Shown here piece by piece: positions 17,918 through 25,826 of a DNA stretch of 64,000 bases (positions are counted from its first letter, which is position 1; the number at the start of each line of letters is the position of its first letter). The DNA lies in the NCBI GenBank assembly GCA_045656145.1, contig JAZOQP010000037.1:23826-87825 (forward strand), written 5' to 3'. Under the pieces are notes generated by a model, which saw only the letters and a list, made by a program, of their open reading frames with translations, ran no database searches and was not told the DNA's origin. This DNA comes from SIG565 sp045656145. GTDB taxonomy: Bacteria; Bacillota; Clostridia; Oscillospirales; Acutalibacteraceae. Position numbers and translations under genes: made by a program.

Positions 17918-19384
17918 TTAATTAAATTTAAATGAATAAAGGTCTGCATCCTTTAAATAGAACTTAAGTCTAATAGGCTTACCTTCAAGTTCCTTTAGTT
18001 CCTTTTGGAATACTGCGGGTCTGCCTACTGTATCGCCAAACATTTCGCAGGTTTTATAGCCTTCAATTTCATTACCATCTTCATCGCAAACGGTAATAAT
18101 CAAAGTGCCCATGGCGCCTGTTTCAAAGTTAAGCTCTAATTCGCTTCCCTCAAAGGTAAAAGGCTTTGTTAAAACTTCGCCGCCTGTATATTTAGAATAC
18201 CAGGAAACAAAACCATCAAGGCGCACTGTATAGCGACGCCAATTAACCTTATCGGTGCGATAGTTTTCAATTGCTAAGAAAGAAAGTTCATTTGGAGCGT
18301 TCTCAACATCGCTTTCGGTTTCATAAAGACCGCGTGCTACAGAGCCATCGCCATACCACCAGCGATATTCTCCATACGGCTTTAAGTAAGCTTCATCCCA
18401 ACGCTTAAAACTTGTACCATCTCGTGAAGTCATAAGTAAAGTATCGGTAAAGGCTGTGCCGCCTCGACCTGTTCCCTCGATAACGAATTCGCGCATATCC
18501 CATTGAGGCATATGCTTTAGGTTATCCATACTGTCCCAACGCTCATTGTAGCGCATAGGCATAGCAATATACATATCCTTAGCTCTTTCATATTTCACGG
18601 TTTGGCTGGTGTAAAGCTGCATAACCTCTTTGCCTTCTTCATAATCTATCTCGCCGTGAATATCAAAGGTTTTAAAATCGGTTGTAGTTGCAGTTCTAAC
18701 TTCACGAATAATATTATTAGATTTGTTTACAACATCGAAATCCTCTGCCTCGGCATTTTTGGTGCGCTCACCGCGATAATAGATTCGATATTTATTTATA
18801 TCCTTATCCCAAAAGGCAATATTATAACTATCGAATGAGCCTGGGAGGTCGAGTCGGCCGCGAGGCTCAAAATCAATACCATTAGGGCTTACGAACATAT
18901 AAAGTCCGTGAGGGCCATCATCCTGCGGATAACCTTCGCCGCCCCCCATAGCAAAACCCTTGAATTTTTCTTCAGGCGGACAATTAGGATTTTCATCATA
19001 GCAAACCGCTAAATTATCACGGTTTTCATTAAAGAAAATATTGTTATGAAGCTTACCGTTAAAGATATGCTTATCAACCCATTTTTTCTTAAAATGCTTA
19101 CCATCTAAACTTTCATAAACGGTATATGTTGATGGGAAAACCTTACCCCAGCAGTTACCCGGACACAAAAGACTGTTGGCGCTTCTCTGCCAAAAATAGT
19201 ATCTATCGCCTACCTTTGCCACGGTGCCATAGCTATTATGTATACCATCCCATTGGCTATCACAAACAATGGCTAGATCGCGAGGGGTTGGCTTATGCAT
19301 ACGGATTTCTACATTTTCTTGCTTTTCAAGAAGAAAATCATCCCAGCAAAGCATTCGGTTATTCTTTAATTCATAAACTCCCAT
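17918..19384 (-). CDS. Cytosolic beta-propeller protein (glycosidase-like, GH43/GH32-type fold)
   Basis: The start is placed at ATG 19384, since GGAGA lies 8 nt upstream, while an in-frame TTG two codons earlier is too close to it. This gives 488 residues. Repeating strands with S.DG..F motifs (ESLDGKHF, VSPNGIDFE, TSRDGTSF) and WDKD/YRIYYRG fit a five-bladed propeller like GH43/GH32-type or other catabolic propellers, followed by a C-terminal beta-sandwich of about 100 residues (from near 390). There is no signal peptide. It is the last gene of a three-gene operon with an amidohydrolase (14 bp upstream) and an Asp-box propeller. A role in breakdown of an imported glycan or glycoside is likely. 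Catalytic residues and substrate are not assigned. Confidence 0.65.
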   Translation of the reverse strand: MGVYELKNNRMLCWDDFLLEKQENVEIRMHKPTPRDLAIVCDSQWDGIHNSYGTVAKVGDRYYFWQRSANSLLCPGNCWGKVFPSTYTVYESLDGKHFKKKWVDKHIFNGKLHNNIFFNENRDNLAVCYDENPNCPPEEKFKGFAMGGGEGYPQDDGPHGLYMFVSPNGIDFEPRGRLDLPGSFDSYNIAFWDKDINKYRIYYRGERTKNAEAEDFDVVNKSNNIIREVRTATTTDFKTFDIHGEIDYEEGKEVMQLYTSQTVKYERAKDMYIAMPMRYNERWDSMDNLKHMPQWDMREFVIEGTGRGGTAFTDTLLMTSRDGTSFKRWDEAYLKPYGEYRWWYGDGSVARGLYETESDVENAPNELSFLAIENYRTDKVNWRRYTVRLDGFVSWYSKYTGGEVLTKPFTFEGSELELNFETGAMGTLIITVCDEDGNEIEGYKTCEMFGDTVGRPAVFQKELKELEGKPIRLKFYLKDADLYSFKFN

Positions 19385-19398
19385 TTTCAATTCTCCTT

Positions 19399-20412
19399 TT
19401 ATCTTTTATCAAAAAGCCTTGCGGCATTGTTATAGAAAAGGTCTTCTATTTGGTTCTCGTTAAGCTCGGCTAAAATGCAGGCCTGGCGGGTAGCCATTAG
19501 GTTTTCGGTAGCAATAAGCCAACTTTTAAGGGTGGTAGAGGAAGCGAAATTATCTAAATCATTCTGATATATCCAATAAAAACTATCGGCTAAGGATATA
19601 GCTTTTCCTCTGCCGCGGCAAACCATATAGTCGCTTCCCCACATACATTTTTGAAGCCCTGCTTTGCGCATAATCTGGAACATTGCGGGAGATTCGCAAA
19701 CGGCGGAAAAATCAAACCAAACATTATCTAATGCCGCTACCTTATGCACATTTTCAAGTGCTGTCCAAGAAGCAAAGGAGCGTGCTGCATGGGCTAAAAT
19801 AAGAGTGGCATCGGGATGTTTTTTTGCCATTTCGATTATGTATTTACTGTTACCTTCATCAGCTAAAGCCAAATCTTTTACCATATGAAGCGTTATAACC
19901 ATTTTGTGTTTATTAGCAACCTCCCAAACTGATTCAGGAAGATATTCACCAATATCCGAGTGCCAAGTTACTTCTTTAGGCCCATAAACGTGATAACACT
20001 TAAAGCCCCTGATATTAGGATGCTGAGCAATGCGCTTTTCTAAATCTTCAACCGTATCGGTTGGACTTACAATAATTTCACCAACATTAAGATTATCCTT
20101 ATTTAACTGGTCGATTAAAAATTTATCGCATCTTTTAAAATTCTCTCGAAAATTGGGTTTGCCATCAATATCAGGATAGCCAATTATATTTGCTCGCCAA
20201 ACTTTTGGAGAACATAAAAGGTCATTCATTTCAGCTCTATATTTTTCAAGGGTTAATTCAAGATTATTTTCAAGGGGTGAAGTTAAAGCTCTTGCGGAAT
20301 TAGAATTAAAAAGATGAATATGGGTATCAAAAATTTTATCAGGCAAAAAGTCCTTTAAAATTTTTATAGCCTCGTAATCGTGCTCTGTATAAACCATATC
20401 CTTGCCTAACAT
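19399..20412 (-). CDS. Amidohydrolase family 2 metal-dependent hydrolase
   Basis: The 337-residue protein is a TIM-barrel amidohydrolase_2 member. It has the metal-binding pair His31 and His33 (DTHIH), His176 in LHMVKD, His208 in LAHAA and Asp261 in WGSD, all in the expected order. GGAGG lies about 9 nt before ATG 20412. Its start is only 4 bp past the stop of the upstream propeller gene, indicating co-translation. This family covers lactonases, uronate isomerase relatives, amidases and decarboxylases, so the reaction cannot be fixed. With two propeller enzymes it may open a sugar lactone or process a sugar acid. Confidence 0.8.
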   Translation of the reverse strand: MLGKDMVYTEHDYEAIKILKDFLPDKIFDTHIHLFNSNSARALTSPLENNLELTLEKYRAEMNDLLCSPKVWRANIIGYPDIDGKPNFRENFKRCDKFLIDQLNKDNLNVGEIIVSPTDTVEDLEKRIAQHPNIRGFKCYHVYGPKEVTWHSDIGEYLPESVWEVANKHKMVITLHMVKDLALADEGNSKYIIEMAKKHPDATLILAHAARSFASWTALENVHKVAALDNVWFDFSAVCESPAMFQIMRKAGLQKCMWGSDYMVCRGRGKAISLADSFYWIYQNDLDNFASSTTLKSWLIATENLMATRQACILAELNENQIEDLFYNNAARLFDKR

Positions 20413-20416
20413 ATCA

Positions 20417-21535
20417 TTATTCCTCCACTACAACTAAATTAAAGTCGGTTCTGTGGGTGGAAGGTCCTGCATAAAAATAAGCGCCAATAGTGTTATCACT
20501 AAGTCTTATAATAAATGGGTGGCCAACATTGAATTTACCCATTTCCGCCCAAACATCATTCATACCTGCATTTTGCTTGCCTTTGGTGTTGCTTCCGAAA
20601 TCATAAACGGTTAGAGCATCTTCCCAGGTTTTACCGTTATCAAAACTTTTAGCAAGCTTAATAATGGGGGCTGAATCGCGATTGATATAAATGGTTATTA
20701 AACTTCCATCTTTACCGTTTATAACATTACCCGGCTGGCCTACTAATCCTGTATCGATAAGCTCGCCAAAGGTTCTACCGCCATCCTTACTATCGGTATA
20801 ATGGATGTTTATATAATCTCCCTTAGTTCTATCAAATGTCCAGAAAATATCAGCAACGGTGCCATCTTCTAAAACATCTAATCGCTGGTCCCAATAATAA
20901 ATATCGGGATTATTGGTAATTATAACCTCATCGCCCCAAGTATAACCACCATCGTTTGAATAAACAGCGCAACTATTATGTACCCAATATTTAGTTTCAT
21001 AATAATGCTTATTAACCTCAAACTGAATACCAATTCTTCCATCCTTAGTTTTAAAAGGAGCACCTGTTAAAGGGAGTGGTGCATCATAAAAGGTTTTAAC
21101 CTGAACTCGCTCTAACTGCGACCAAGTTTTACCCATATCTTTAGAATGGGAAACGAGAATATAGGTTTCCTTTAAACCTTCAGTTTCTTCATTGTAATAA
21201 GGTAGGTCTTCGAGGGTTGCATCTACTGCATTTAAAACTGCAATAAGATTATCCTCCGCTTCTTCAATAATATAACCTGTGCGAAGGGTGGTTTCCTTGC
21301 CATCAACAATCGGGGGCTTAAACCATTCGGCTATATCGCTCCAGGTTTTACCACCATCTTTCGACACGCAAAAACCTACATGATCGGTTTTGTTATCGGG
21401 AATTTTTCTTGCCGCCGCCTTGAAAGAAGCAATGAGAGTGCCATCACTTAAAAGGCACATTGAAGGAAACGAACAGCTTGTGTATTTAGGAGTGTTTTCA
21501 CCTGAATATACTGTTATTTTATCTATTATTTTCAT
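20417..21535 (-). CDS. Asp-box (BNR/sialidase-fold) six-bladed propeller protein
   Basis: The 372-residue protein has five Asp boxes: SKDGGKTW at 58-65, SKDMGKTW at 131-138, SNDGGYTW at 193-200, SKDGGRTF at 249-256 and SFDNGKTW at 297-304. This spacing is that of the sialidase superfamily fold. A FRIP-type Arg motif is not evident near the N-terminus (CSFPSMCLL is there instead), so true sialidase activity is doubtful. There is no signal peptide, in contrast to most secreted sialidases. It is first in the three-gene operon and has a consensus promoter. An unassigned intracellular glycosidase or lyase is the best guess. Confidence 0.8.
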   Translation of the reverse strand: MKIIDKITVYSGENTPKYTSCSFPSMCLLSDGTLIASFKAAARKIPDNKTDHVGFCVSKDGGKTWSDIAEWFKPPIVDGKETTLRTGYIIEEAEDNLIAVLNAVDATLEDLPYYNEETEGLKETYILVSHSKDMGKTWSQLERVQVKTFYDAPLPLTGAPFKTKDGRIGIQFEVNKHYYETKYWVHNSCAVYSNDGGYTWGDEVIITNNPDIYYWDQRLDVLEDGTVADIFWTFDRTKGDYINIHYTDSKDGGRTFGELIDTGLVGQPGNVINGKDGSLITIYINRDSAPIIKLAKSFDNGKTWEDALTVYDFGSNTKGKQNAGMNDVWAEMGKFNVGHPFIIRLSDNTIGAYFYAGPSTHRTDFNLVVVEE

Positions 21536-21567
21536 AGTTTTTACCTGCCTTTCAACTATCTACCCAA

Positions 21568-21596
21568 ACTTTAACACAATTAGTATTCTTTGTCAA
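21568..21596 (-). promoter_or_regulatory. Promoter of the propeller/amidohydrolase operon
   Basis: Minus strand -35 TTGACA (21591-21596), 17-bp spacer, -10 TAAAGT (21568-21573), about 32 bp upstream of the first ATG. No operator dyad is obvious in the short leader. Confidence 0.8.
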
Positions 21597-21609
21597 TAAA
21601 AAACATAAA

Positions 21610-21650
21610 AAAACAAACGGAAATTGTAAAATTATCAATTTCCGTTTGTT
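21610..21650 (-). terminator. Terminator of the CHR/flavodiiron/rubredoxin operon
   Basis: A perfect 16-bp stem (21610-21625 with 21635-21650) with a 9-nt loop and a following U-rich run on the minus strand, 4 bp past the rubredoxin stop. Confidence 0.88.
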
Positions 21651-21654
21651 TGCT

Positions 21655-21813
21655 TTATTCAGCTTTTGAAAAATTTGATTTATCTACTCCGCAAAGCGGG
21701 CAAACAAAATCATCCGGAAGGTCTTCAAACTTGGTTCCTGCCGCAATTCCATTGTCAGCATCGCCTAAAGCTTCATCGTACTCCCAACCACATACATCGC
21801 AAACGTATTTCAT
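21655..21813 (-). CDS. Rubredoxin
   Basis: The 52-residue protein binds one iron through Cys5, Cys8, Cys38 and Cys41 (CDVCGWEYD and CPLCGVDKSNF). The length and the D..NGIAAGT.FEDLPDDFVCP core are typical. AGGAGGTTATTTT precedes ATG 21811-21813. It lies 17 bp after the flavodiiron gene and directly before a terminator, so it is the last gene of that operon. Rubredoxin is the known electron donor to flavodiiron oxygen reductases in clostridia, which matches the gene order. Confidence 0.97.
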   Translation of the reverse strand: MKYVCDVCGWEYDEALGDADNGIAAGTKFEDLPDDFVCPLCGVDKSNFSKAE

Positions 21814-21830
21814 AAAATAACCTCCTAAAT

Positions 21831-22988
21831 TTATTTGCTCAATTCTTCACTTAAAGCTATTAATTGAGCTTCACTATCGGCATTTATCGCCGATAGAATT
21901 TTAACATTGTTTTCGGTAAATTTTAAATCCTTTGAATTAGCAAGCATATCCTTCATGGTTTTAGTTGCCATTGGCGCCCAAGTGCCATTTTCAATAAATG
22001 CCACCATTCTGTTTTTAAAACCGCGCTCGGTTAGGTTTAAAATGAACTCCCTCATAAACGGAAAAACTCCGCCGTTATAGGTAGTTGTTGCAAAAACTAT
22101 CTTGCTGAATTTAAAAGCATCCTCCACGGCCTCTGCCATATCGCATCTTGCTAAATCGGCTACAGCTACCTTCACATTTCTATTTTCCAAAAACGAGGCT
22201 AATTTTTCCACCGCTTTTTTAGTATTCCCATAAACCGATGTATATGCAATTAAAACGCCTTCTTCTTCGGGAGTATAGGAAGACCAGATGTCATACAGGT
22301 TTACATAATACTCTATGTTTTTATCCAATACCGGACCGTGAAGAGGACAAATTTTATTAATTTTTAATGCCGACGCCTTTTTAAGCAGACTTTGAACCTG
22401 TGCTCCGTATTTACCAACGATACCTATATAATATCGCCTTGCTTCGCAGGCCCATTCTTCCTCTATATCCAATGAGCCGAATTTACCAAAAGCATCGGCC
22501 GAAAAGAGAATTTTCTCATAAGAATCATAGCTTAAAATAACTTCGGGCCAATGCACCATTGGAGCCGATATGAATTTAAGATTATGCTTTCCTAATTCGA
22601 GGGTGTCGCCTTCACCTACCACTATTCTTTTTTTATTAAAATCGGTGCCAAAAAAGTTTTGCATCATTGAAAAAGCCTTTGCCGATGCCACTAGTTTAGC
22701 ATTAGGATATTTATTCACAAAGTCTATAACACTTGCCGAATGGTCAGGCTCCATATGATGAACCACTAAATAATCAGGAGTTTTGCCATCTAACTCGTTT
22801 TGGAGATTTCTAAGCCATTCATCCGAAAAGTTTTTATCAACCGCATCCATAACGGCTATTTTTTCATCAATTATCACATAGGAATTATATGAAATACCCT
22901 CGGGCACTATATACATACCCTCAAATAAATCAATTTTTCTGTCGTTAACACCTATATATTTTACAGAATCGGTTATTTTAACTATCAT
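21831..22988 (-). CDS. Class A flavodiiron protein (O2/NO reductase)
   Basis: The start is ATG 22988, which overlaps the stop of the CHR gene as ATGA and gives 385 residues; a longer in-frame start would lie inside the transporter gene. The N-terminal metallo-beta-lactamase-like domain (1-245) holds the diiron ligands His78, Glu80, Asp82, His83 (H.E.DH), His146, Asp165 and His217. The C-terminal flavodoxin domain (about 250-385) has the FMN phosphate loop TSVYGNT. The enzyme reduces O2 to water or NO to N2O, with electrons from rubredoxin, encoded next. It acts in the cytosol. In an anaerobe this is oxygen defence. Coupling to CHR transporters upstream is unusual. Confidence 0.95.
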   Translation of the reverse strand: MIVKITDSVKYIGVNDRKIDLFEGMYIVPEGISYNSYVIIDEKIAVMDAVDKNFSDEWLRNLQNELDGKTPDYLVVHHMEPDHSASVIDFVNKYPNAKLVASAKAFSMMQNFFGTDFNKKRIVVGEGDTLELGKHNLKFISAPMVHWPEVILSYDSYEKILFSADAFGKFGSLDIEEEWACEARRYYIGIVGKYGAQVQSLLKKASALKINKICPLHGPVLDKNIEYYVNLYDIWSSYTPEEEGVLIAYTSVYGNTKKAVEKLASFLENRNVKVAVADLARCDMAEAVEDAFKFSKIVFATTTYNGGVFPFMREFILNLTERGFKNRMVAFIENGTWAPMATKTMKDMLANSKDLKFTENNVKILSAINADSEAQLIALSEELSK

Positions 22989-23566
22989 ACTATAAATTCC
23001 TTTACAACATTGCATAATATTCCAAGCGCCGCTGAAATCAATATTAATACTATTGTGGACATTTTCTTTTTGGTTATCCATTTATAACCATAAAATACAA
23101 CACATAAAAGCGCAAAAATGATAAACGGTATTGCGGCAAATGAGAATTCATTTATCGATACATAACCTACCGCCTTTGCCAAAAGAACAAGACCTGTTGA
23201 TAAAATAAGCGAAACAATAACGGGTTTCACGCCCTTAATAAAACTCTTGAAAAACTTATTTTCGGTTAAGTTTCTTAGAATTGCGGCTATTATTAAAATT
23301 ATTATAAATGAGGGTAAAACAACTCCAAGCGTTGCCACCGCACTGCCTAAAATTCCACCCTGCGCTGAACCAATATAGGTTGCCATATTAATTGCAACGG
23401 GGCCCGGAGTTGACTCACACACACCTAAAAAGGAATAAAACTGCGATTCATTAAGCCAATTGTATTTTAAAACCGTTTCTTCAATAAGGGGAATCATTGC
23501 AAAGCCGCCGCCAAATGTGAAAAGGCCTATCTTAAAAAATTCAAAAAATAACAATAAATAAATCAT
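22985..23566 (-). CDS. CHR (ChrA) family half-size transporter, second copy
   Basis: The 193-residue protein is a short-chain CHR-family membrane protein with about six helices. It shares with its neighbour the signatures FTFGGGFAMIPLIEE near the start and ESTPGPVAINMATYIG near residue 55, followed by LATLGVVLPSF-like residues. Short CHR proteins usually occur as pairs that work together. The start overlaps the stop of the other copy by 4 nt and its stop overlaps the flavodiiron start, so translation is coupled throughout. Chromate or sulfate export is the textbook role, but the natural substrate in anaerobes is unclear. Confidence 0.88.
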   Translation of the reverse strand: MIYLLLFFEFFKIGLFTFGGGFAMIPLIEETVLKYNWLNESQFYSFLGVCESTPGPVAINMATYIGSAQGGILGSAVATLGVVLPSFIIILIIAAILRNLTENKFFKSFIKGVKPVIVSLILSTGLVLLAKAVGYVSINEFSFAAIPFIIFALLCVVFYGYKWITKKKMSTIVLILISAALGILCNVVKEFIV

Positions 23567-24123
23567 TTCTTTTCCCCCTTAACTGAAGGCAAAGCATAGG
23601 CGAAAATTCCTATAACCCCACCTATTAGAATGAAGAAAATAGAACTGAAATTTATAGAGAATATTTGGAAAACGAGTAAAAGGCTTAAAACAATAAAAAA
23701 GGTTAAAAGCGGCAACACCTTTTTTTCAAGCTTTTTAAACATATCAATTCCCGCCTTTGTGATAAGAAAGGCCACAGCGCTCTTAATTCCAACAAATGCA
23801 TAGGCTACATATTTATTAGCCATAAATTTATCGAGCACTAAAGAAATTAAATAGATTATTATAAAGGATGGCAAAACAACGCCTAAAGTTGCGAAGACAC
23901 TCCCCAAAACTCCCTTTTTCTTAAAACCTATATAGGTTGCCATATTAATAGCAATAGGTCCGGGGGTTGATTCGGAGACGGCAATAATTTCAATGAAATC
24001 ATCTTCACTTATCCAACCATATTTCAAAACAACCAATTCTCTTATATTGGCTATCATTGCATAGCCGCCGCCAAAGGTAATAAGGCCAATTTTAAAGAAT
24101 GTTAAAAATAACTTCCAGAGCAT
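23563..24123 (-). CDS. CHR (ChrA) family half-size transporter, first copy
   Basis: This 186-residue protein is the partner of the following gene, with the matching motifs ITFGGGYAMIANIRE and ESTPGPIAINMATYIG, and about six membrane helices. A good ribosome site (AGGAGGAG on the minus strand) precedes ATG 24123, and the gene heads a four-gene operon with its twin, the flavodiiron protein and rubredoxin. Half-size CHR pairs are thought to form a heterodimer of antiparallel subunits. Function in this operon may be redox-linked anion export rather than chromate resistance. Confidence 0.88.
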   Translation of the reverse strand: MLWKLFLTFFKIGLITFGGGYAMIANIRELVVLKYGWISEDDFIEIIAVSESTPGPIAINMATYIGFKKKGVLGSVFATLGVVLPSFIIIYLISLVLDKFMANKYVAYAFVGIKSAVAFLITKAGIDMFKKLEKKVLPLLTFFIVLSLLLVFQIFSINFSSIFFILIGGVIGIFAYALPSVKGEKK

Positions 24124-24152
24124 TTTTCTCCTCCTTTTTTATTTATAAAAAT

Positions 24153-24181
24153 ATTATATCACAGTTTTTTAAAAAAAGCAT
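24153..24181 (-). promoter_or_regulatory. Weak promoter candidate of the CHR/flavodiiron operon
   Basis: A consensus -10 TATAAT (24153-24158 on the minus strand) is preceded by a TG at -14/-15 spacing (GTGATATAAT) and only a weak -35 (ATGCTT, 24176-24181). An extended -10 could compensate. Confidence 0.45.
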
Positions 24182-24193
24182 TAAAATTTAAAA

Positions 24194-24222
24194 AACTCTG
24201 CCTTAAAATTTAAGGCAGAGTT
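24194..24222 (-). terminator. Terminator after the beta-helix lipoprotein pair
   Basis: A 14-bp stem AACTCTGCCTTAAA with its complement, T-rich afterwards on the minus strand, lies 5 bp past the stop of the second beta-helix gene. Confidence 0.85.
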
Positions 24223-24226
24223 AATT

Positions 24227-25825
24227 TTAATAATCCACAAGTTTAAAGGTGTTTCCGGAAGCAGTAAAATAAGAGTTTATAGCCTCCAAATAATTACCAT
24301 CCAAGGTTGCACCACCAAAAATTCTAGCTCTTTCGTGCTGAAGAAATTGATTATTCTTTAAAATCATATTATTTTTATTGTTTTCGGGCGAAGAAATGCC
24401 TAAAACCCTGCCTCTTGAGCGGTCGAAAATATTATTTTCAATATAAAGCGGTTTTACATGGATATTGGTAAATTCGCCCTTCTCATTTTGTCCGCCCGAA
24501 GCATCATATTTAAAGGTTGCGTAAACGTTTTTATCGGGTCTATCCAAGCTTCCCCAACCCCAACCTGTATAACGGGTAATATTATTTCGAATATACACAT
24601 CGTTATAGGTAAATGTTCCATTAGGGGAATTCTTTTGCTCATTAACATCCCTTAAAGAGAATGCCTCGAAATCATAGGTGTTAAATTCAAGAAGATTATC
24701 TTCATAATGAATATTGGTATAATTTGTTGCGGAAATTTGCTCGGAATCGGGGTCAGTTTTAGTGGGGCCCTGATGAGTTAGTGCCGCATCATAAGCCTGG
24801 AAGAAATAGTTATCGTGAATATTAATATCCACAGCCACACTCCAAAACTCAACCGCATTACCAAGCGATACGCTAGTTCCCAAATGCAAATCTCGTCCGC
24901 CGCAATAACCCATAATGCAACCCTCAATTTCCATTCCGTAAACAGGACCCAAAGTTCCAAGGAAATGAACGCCTGTATACATTAAGCAAAGGTTTTGAAT
25001 TTTAACATCTTTGAGGGTTTTGCCGCCACCTGTCATAAGGGAATAGCCATCAACAATTTCAATATTATGATAAATTTCGCCGGGATTTCCATCCGGACTA
25101 TAGATGGTTAATCTTTTACCCAAATAAACATTCAAGGGTCTTCCCTTTATTCTGTTCATAGACTGCACAGGACGACCTATAAATTCACCGTTATTGAATA
25201 TTATATTAGAATAGTCGCCGGTAATTCCGGTGTATTCATATACATCCTCTTCAATTTCAACCCATTTATATGCCTTGCCATCACGCGAGCCATAAATCCT
25301 TGGTTTAACGCCCTCGCCATAGGCCGCATAGGTAACACCGGGCATTAATTTTATTTGGCCTCTGAAGATATCTCCTCTGCGGAAAAGCACGGCATCTCCT
25401 GGTTTTAAATCCAACCTAAAAGAACTATAGGTGCTTTTTGCGGTTTCGGGGGTAAGACCATCGTTTTTATCGTCTCCCTCGTTTGAAAGATAATAGGTGG
25501 TACCCTCTACCTTTACATCATCGGGATAATTTTCTATCTTCTCTAGTCTTTCATCTGCCTTTTTTGTAACTTCTAAAACAGCAGGGTCATCCGATTCTAT
25601 TTTAGCATTTGTTACATTTCGGTAAAAAAGGCCCATAACAACAGGATTTCTAACGGTTTTTTGGGTAACAAATGTATCTTTATATTGATAATTCTCTACA
25701 CTTTCTGTTGGCCCTTTTGAAGCCTCATTATTTTCATTCTCATTTTGTTTTTGAGGCTCGCCACCACAGGCAGCGAGTGTGAAAATAAGAGAAACGCAAA
25801 GAATTAAACTTATAATTCTCCTCAT
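24227..25825 (-). CDS. Right-handed beta-helix lipoprotein, second paralogue
   Basis: ATG 25825 is chosen (532 residues), one base past the upstream stop codon; an earlier in-frame TTG lies inside the neighbour. The lipobox is LAAC. A charged linker of about 30 residues follows, then TTYYLSNEGDDKNDGLTPETA, typical of DUF1565-like/parallel beta-helix proteins, and a helix of N- and D-rich coils with RRGDIFRGQI, YSPDGNPGEI, IYHNIEIVDGY, NIHDNYFF, RPDK and ENNIFD repeats. Catalytic residues of pectate lyases are not recognised. It is a tandem copy of the preceding gene and shares the fold with the giant exoprotein. A surface polysaccharide-binding or lyase role is inferred. Confidence 0.8.
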   Translation of the reverse strand: MRRIISLILCVSLIFTLAACGGEPQKQNENENNEASKGPTESVENYQYKDTFVTQKTVRNPVVMGLFYRNVTNAKIESDDPAVLEVTKKADERLEKIENYPDDVKVEGTTYYLSNEGDDKNDGLTPETAKSTYSSFRLDLKPGDAVLFRRGDIFRGQIKLMPGVTYAAYGEGVKPRIYGSRDGKAYKWVEIEEDVYEYTGITGDYSNIIFNNGEFIGRPVQSMNRIKGRPLNVYLGKRLTIYSPDGNPGEIYHNIEIVDGYSLMTGGGKTLKDVKIQNLCLMYTGVHFLGTLGPVYGMEIEGCIMGYCGGRDLHLGTSVSLGNAVEFWSVAVDINIHDNYFFQAYDAALTHQGPTKTDPDSEQISATNYTNIHYEDNLLEFNTYDFEAFSLRDVNEQKNSPNGTFTYNDVYIRNNITRYTGWGWGSLDRPDKNVYATFKYDASGGQNEKGEFTNIHVKPLYIENNIFDRSRGRVLGISSPENNKNNMILKNNQFLQHERARIFGGATLDGNYLEAINSYFTASGNTFKLVDY

Positions 25826-25826
25826 A

